Shown: positions 40,546 through 41,800 of the stretch, in pieces | How positions within the stretch are numbered: the first letter of the stretch is position 1 | Layout of the letters: each line of letters begins with the position of its first letter | NCBI GenBank assembly: GCA_900765095.1 | Contig: CAAFRB010000059.1 | Coordinates: forward strand, 1-41,800 | Reading direction: 5' to 3' | Origin: Clostridia bacterium | GTDB lineage: Bacteria; Bacillota; Clostridia; TANB77; UBA1234 | DNA length: 41,800 nucleotides | Notes under the pieces: generated by a model | Told to the model about the DNA's origin: nothing | What the model saw: only the letters and a program-made list of their open reading frames with translations | Databases searched by the model: none | Position numbers and translations under genes: made by a program

Positions 40546-41361
40546 TCAATCATCAGTTTTTTTCATGTAACTGCTCTTAATAGAAGCTTCATATTCATCC
40601 GATTCGCTAGGAATGTTGTAAGACTCCTTCTCAGCCTTGACAAATTCCAGCTGTTGCGTCTCAGGAGGAGGCTGTTTTGGAGCATAGAATTCCTTTTCCA
40701 TCTCATCAAACTCCAACTGCTGCATCTTGTCCAGTTTGATCTTTTTCTTATTCTTCAATCCCTTGTTCTTAGAAGTAGACTTATTGCCACAAGCTTTACG
40801 TCCACCAGAGAAAAACTTGTAATCGTTCCTTCTAGTCCTCAAAGTATCAAAATGGTTATGAACAACAAGCGGATCATTAAATTGCATAGCCTTATACTCA
40901 AGAGCGTTCACAACAGTATCGTTAACCAATCCCTCAACAATAGCACTTGTGATTGTCCGATTAAAAAGTTCTCTCTCAATGCAATATTTTGCTATAAAGC
41001 TGTCGGAACTCATCTGAGAGTTCGCATATTCAATGACATAGAAAATCTTATCGACTGGTGAAAACTCAAACTCTTTTCGTTGTTCAATGTACTTAGCATA
41101 AGCCTTCAATGTGTTGCAATAAGCTCCAATTCCACCATGCCGACTAGTATTCTGCGCAGCCCTAATAGACATCTTATTAACAATATCATCACTAACAACA
41201 GACTCAATTACAGACTTTCTCAAAATGGCATAAAAAACATTAGACGTAATATCATACTTTTGGCACAATCTAGTTCTTACAGATCCATCCCGTGAATTCA
41301 CGTATTCCTTACAAATCTCTCTCATCTCAGGCCGAGAAAAATCATTAATTGTACGGGTCAT
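40546..41361 (-). CDS. Unrecognised protein with internal duplication, possible DNA-binding
   Basis: I do not recognise this 271-residue protein. The first ~165 residues hold two similar helical units. One is LCQKYDITSNVFYAILRKSV followed by IESVVSDDIVNKM. The other is IAKYCIERELFNRTITSAIV followed by EGLVNDTVVNALEYKAM. Each looks like a helix-turn-helix of the kind that recruits or recognises DNA. Residues about 180-215 are very basic (GGRKACGNKSTSKNKGLKN). Then a second short repeat occurs twice: QQLEFDEMEKEFY and QQLEFVKAEKESY. The C-terminus is acidic. GGGAGG is 7 bases before the ATG at 41361 (a second ATG at 41367 is too close). No mobile-element gene is seen beside it. Confidence 0.65.
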   Translation of the reverse strand: MTRTINDFSRPEMREICKEYVNSRDGSVRTRLCQKYDITSNVFYAILRKSVIESVVSDDIVNKMSIRAAQNTSRHGGIGAYCNTLKAYAKYIEQRKEFEFSPVDKIFYVIEYANSQMSSDSFIAKYCIERELFNRTITSAIVEGLVNDTVVNALEYKAMQFNDPLVVHNHFDTLRTRRNDYKFFSGGRKACGNKSTSKNKGLKNKKKIKLDKMQQLEFDEMEKEFYAPKQPPPETQQLEFVKAEKESYNIPSESDEYEASIKSSYMKKTDD

Positions 41362-41630
41362 GAACATTCCTCCCTTTCATTGTTTGGAGTAATTTATAAG
41401 TAACCTTTGACAAACGGATTATATCATCATTACATTCTCATGTAAAGAATGTTTTTGACTCGTCATAAAAACTTATGATTTATCGTTAACATTAAAACTT
41501 TTTTGAGCATATCGTACTCCAATTATGACTTAATCAAATTGACAATTTTCGTAGCAAAGCATACTGTGAATCTTTTAAGTTATATAAATTGAGGGCAATA
41601 TTACATTCATGATAGTACAAGATTTACAAT

Positions 41631-41800
41631 TTATTTAATCTCCCATGGCAATAATGATGACCCGTCCTTTGTTGTGTCAGATACATTTAATTGAGTTATG
41701 TCTAATAATATAACTGGCCTAATTCCTAATGATCTTAAACCCACTCTGCCATCATAAAAGCACATAATATCGGCTCTTACATTACCAGAATACGTATTAC
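41631..41800 (-). CDS. C-terminal end of a protein, partial at right edge
   Basis: Read on the minus strand, 55 codons run from the window edge to a TAA at 41631. Residues include NTYSGNVRADIMCFYDGRVG and RPVILLDITQLNVSD, ending SSLLPWEIK. The ending GxRPVxxL...W.I is one I associate with C-terminal surface or pilin-like sensory modules of Clostridia (DUF6273-like), but the fragment is too short to be sure. The start and most of the gene lie beyond 41800. The stretch 41368-41630 before it holds no gene that I can see. Confidence 0.6.
   Translation of the reverse strand, partial: NTYSGNVRADIMCFYDGRVGLRSLGIRPVILLDITQLNVSDTTKDGSSLLPWEIK

Noticed and set aside
41368..41630. Hidden gene in the gap before the partial right-edge gene
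   Set aside because: No frame with a ribosome site and coding-like sequence was found on either strand.

Overview
The window looks like a chromosomal segment of an AT-rich, endospore-forming Firmicute, most likely class Clostridia. It carries the spoIIAA-spoIIAB-sigF operon, spoIIM, yabP, yabQ and an alpha/beta-type SASP gene. It also has the Gram-positive replicative polymerase PolC, an S-layer protein with SLH repeats, T-box riboswitches and strong GGAGG-type ribosome binding sites. Almost every gene is on the minus strand. The only plus-strand genes are two small zinc-ribbon proteins, tyrS, tRNA-Trp and one structured non-coding RNA.

Layout. (1) 1-417: a T-box leader with an apparent Asn (AAC) specifier that points off the left edge, flanked by two kinds of palindromic repeat. 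(2) 418-8010, minus: asnS, xerD, spoIIM, rnhA, tmcAL, a DUF1189 membrane protein, a short M24 peptidase and a prepilin peptidase. From the prepilin peptidase to rnhA the genes are tightly packed and read like one operon behind a promoter near 8090. (3) 8206-11527, mixed strands: a YvyF-like zinc ribbon, tyrS, an HD-domain protein, a TIGR04086-type membrane protein and a rubredoxin-like protein. (4) 11637-16789, minus: cell-surface genes (SLH transglutaminase translationally close to a Cof-type HAD phosphatase, and a large SLH S-layer protein). (5) 16960-22625, minus: SASP, hibernation factor HPF, a DUF1294 protein and polC.

(6) 22759-22985, plus: a ~226-nt structured RNA with its own perfect-spacing sigma-A promoter and intrinsic terminator. 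This is the most interesting element of the window and may belong to the raiA-motif class. (7) 23100-26458, minus: a sporulation block, spoIIAA-spoIIAB-sigF, then a DUF2238-like membrane protein, then yabP-yabQ-divIC. (8) 26652-30664, minus: a Val-specifier T-box, a frameshifted two-helix mini-protein, valS and a cysteine-rich protein. (9) 30751-34465, minus: a MacAB-like adaptor/ATPase/permease exporter plus a small hypothetical protein. (10) 34780-36045: a CYTH protein, a CBM25-like protein and tRNA-Trp. (11) 36099-40225, minus: rpmE-DUF1385-prmC-whiA-hemW, in which prfA is not at its usual place after prmC. (12) 40546-41800, minus: an unrecognised protein with an internal duplication, and the C-terminal end of another protein running off the window.

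Most of the window is ordinary core genome: translation (AsnRS, TyrRS, ValRS, L31, PrmC, TmcAL, HPF), replication (PolC, RNase HI, XerD) and sporulation. Novelty is concentrated between genes: the plus-strand RNA, two families of palindromic repeats (one in three copies, one in two), T-box architecture, and operator-like palindromes. No CRISPR array, transposase, integrated phage or rRNA was seen.
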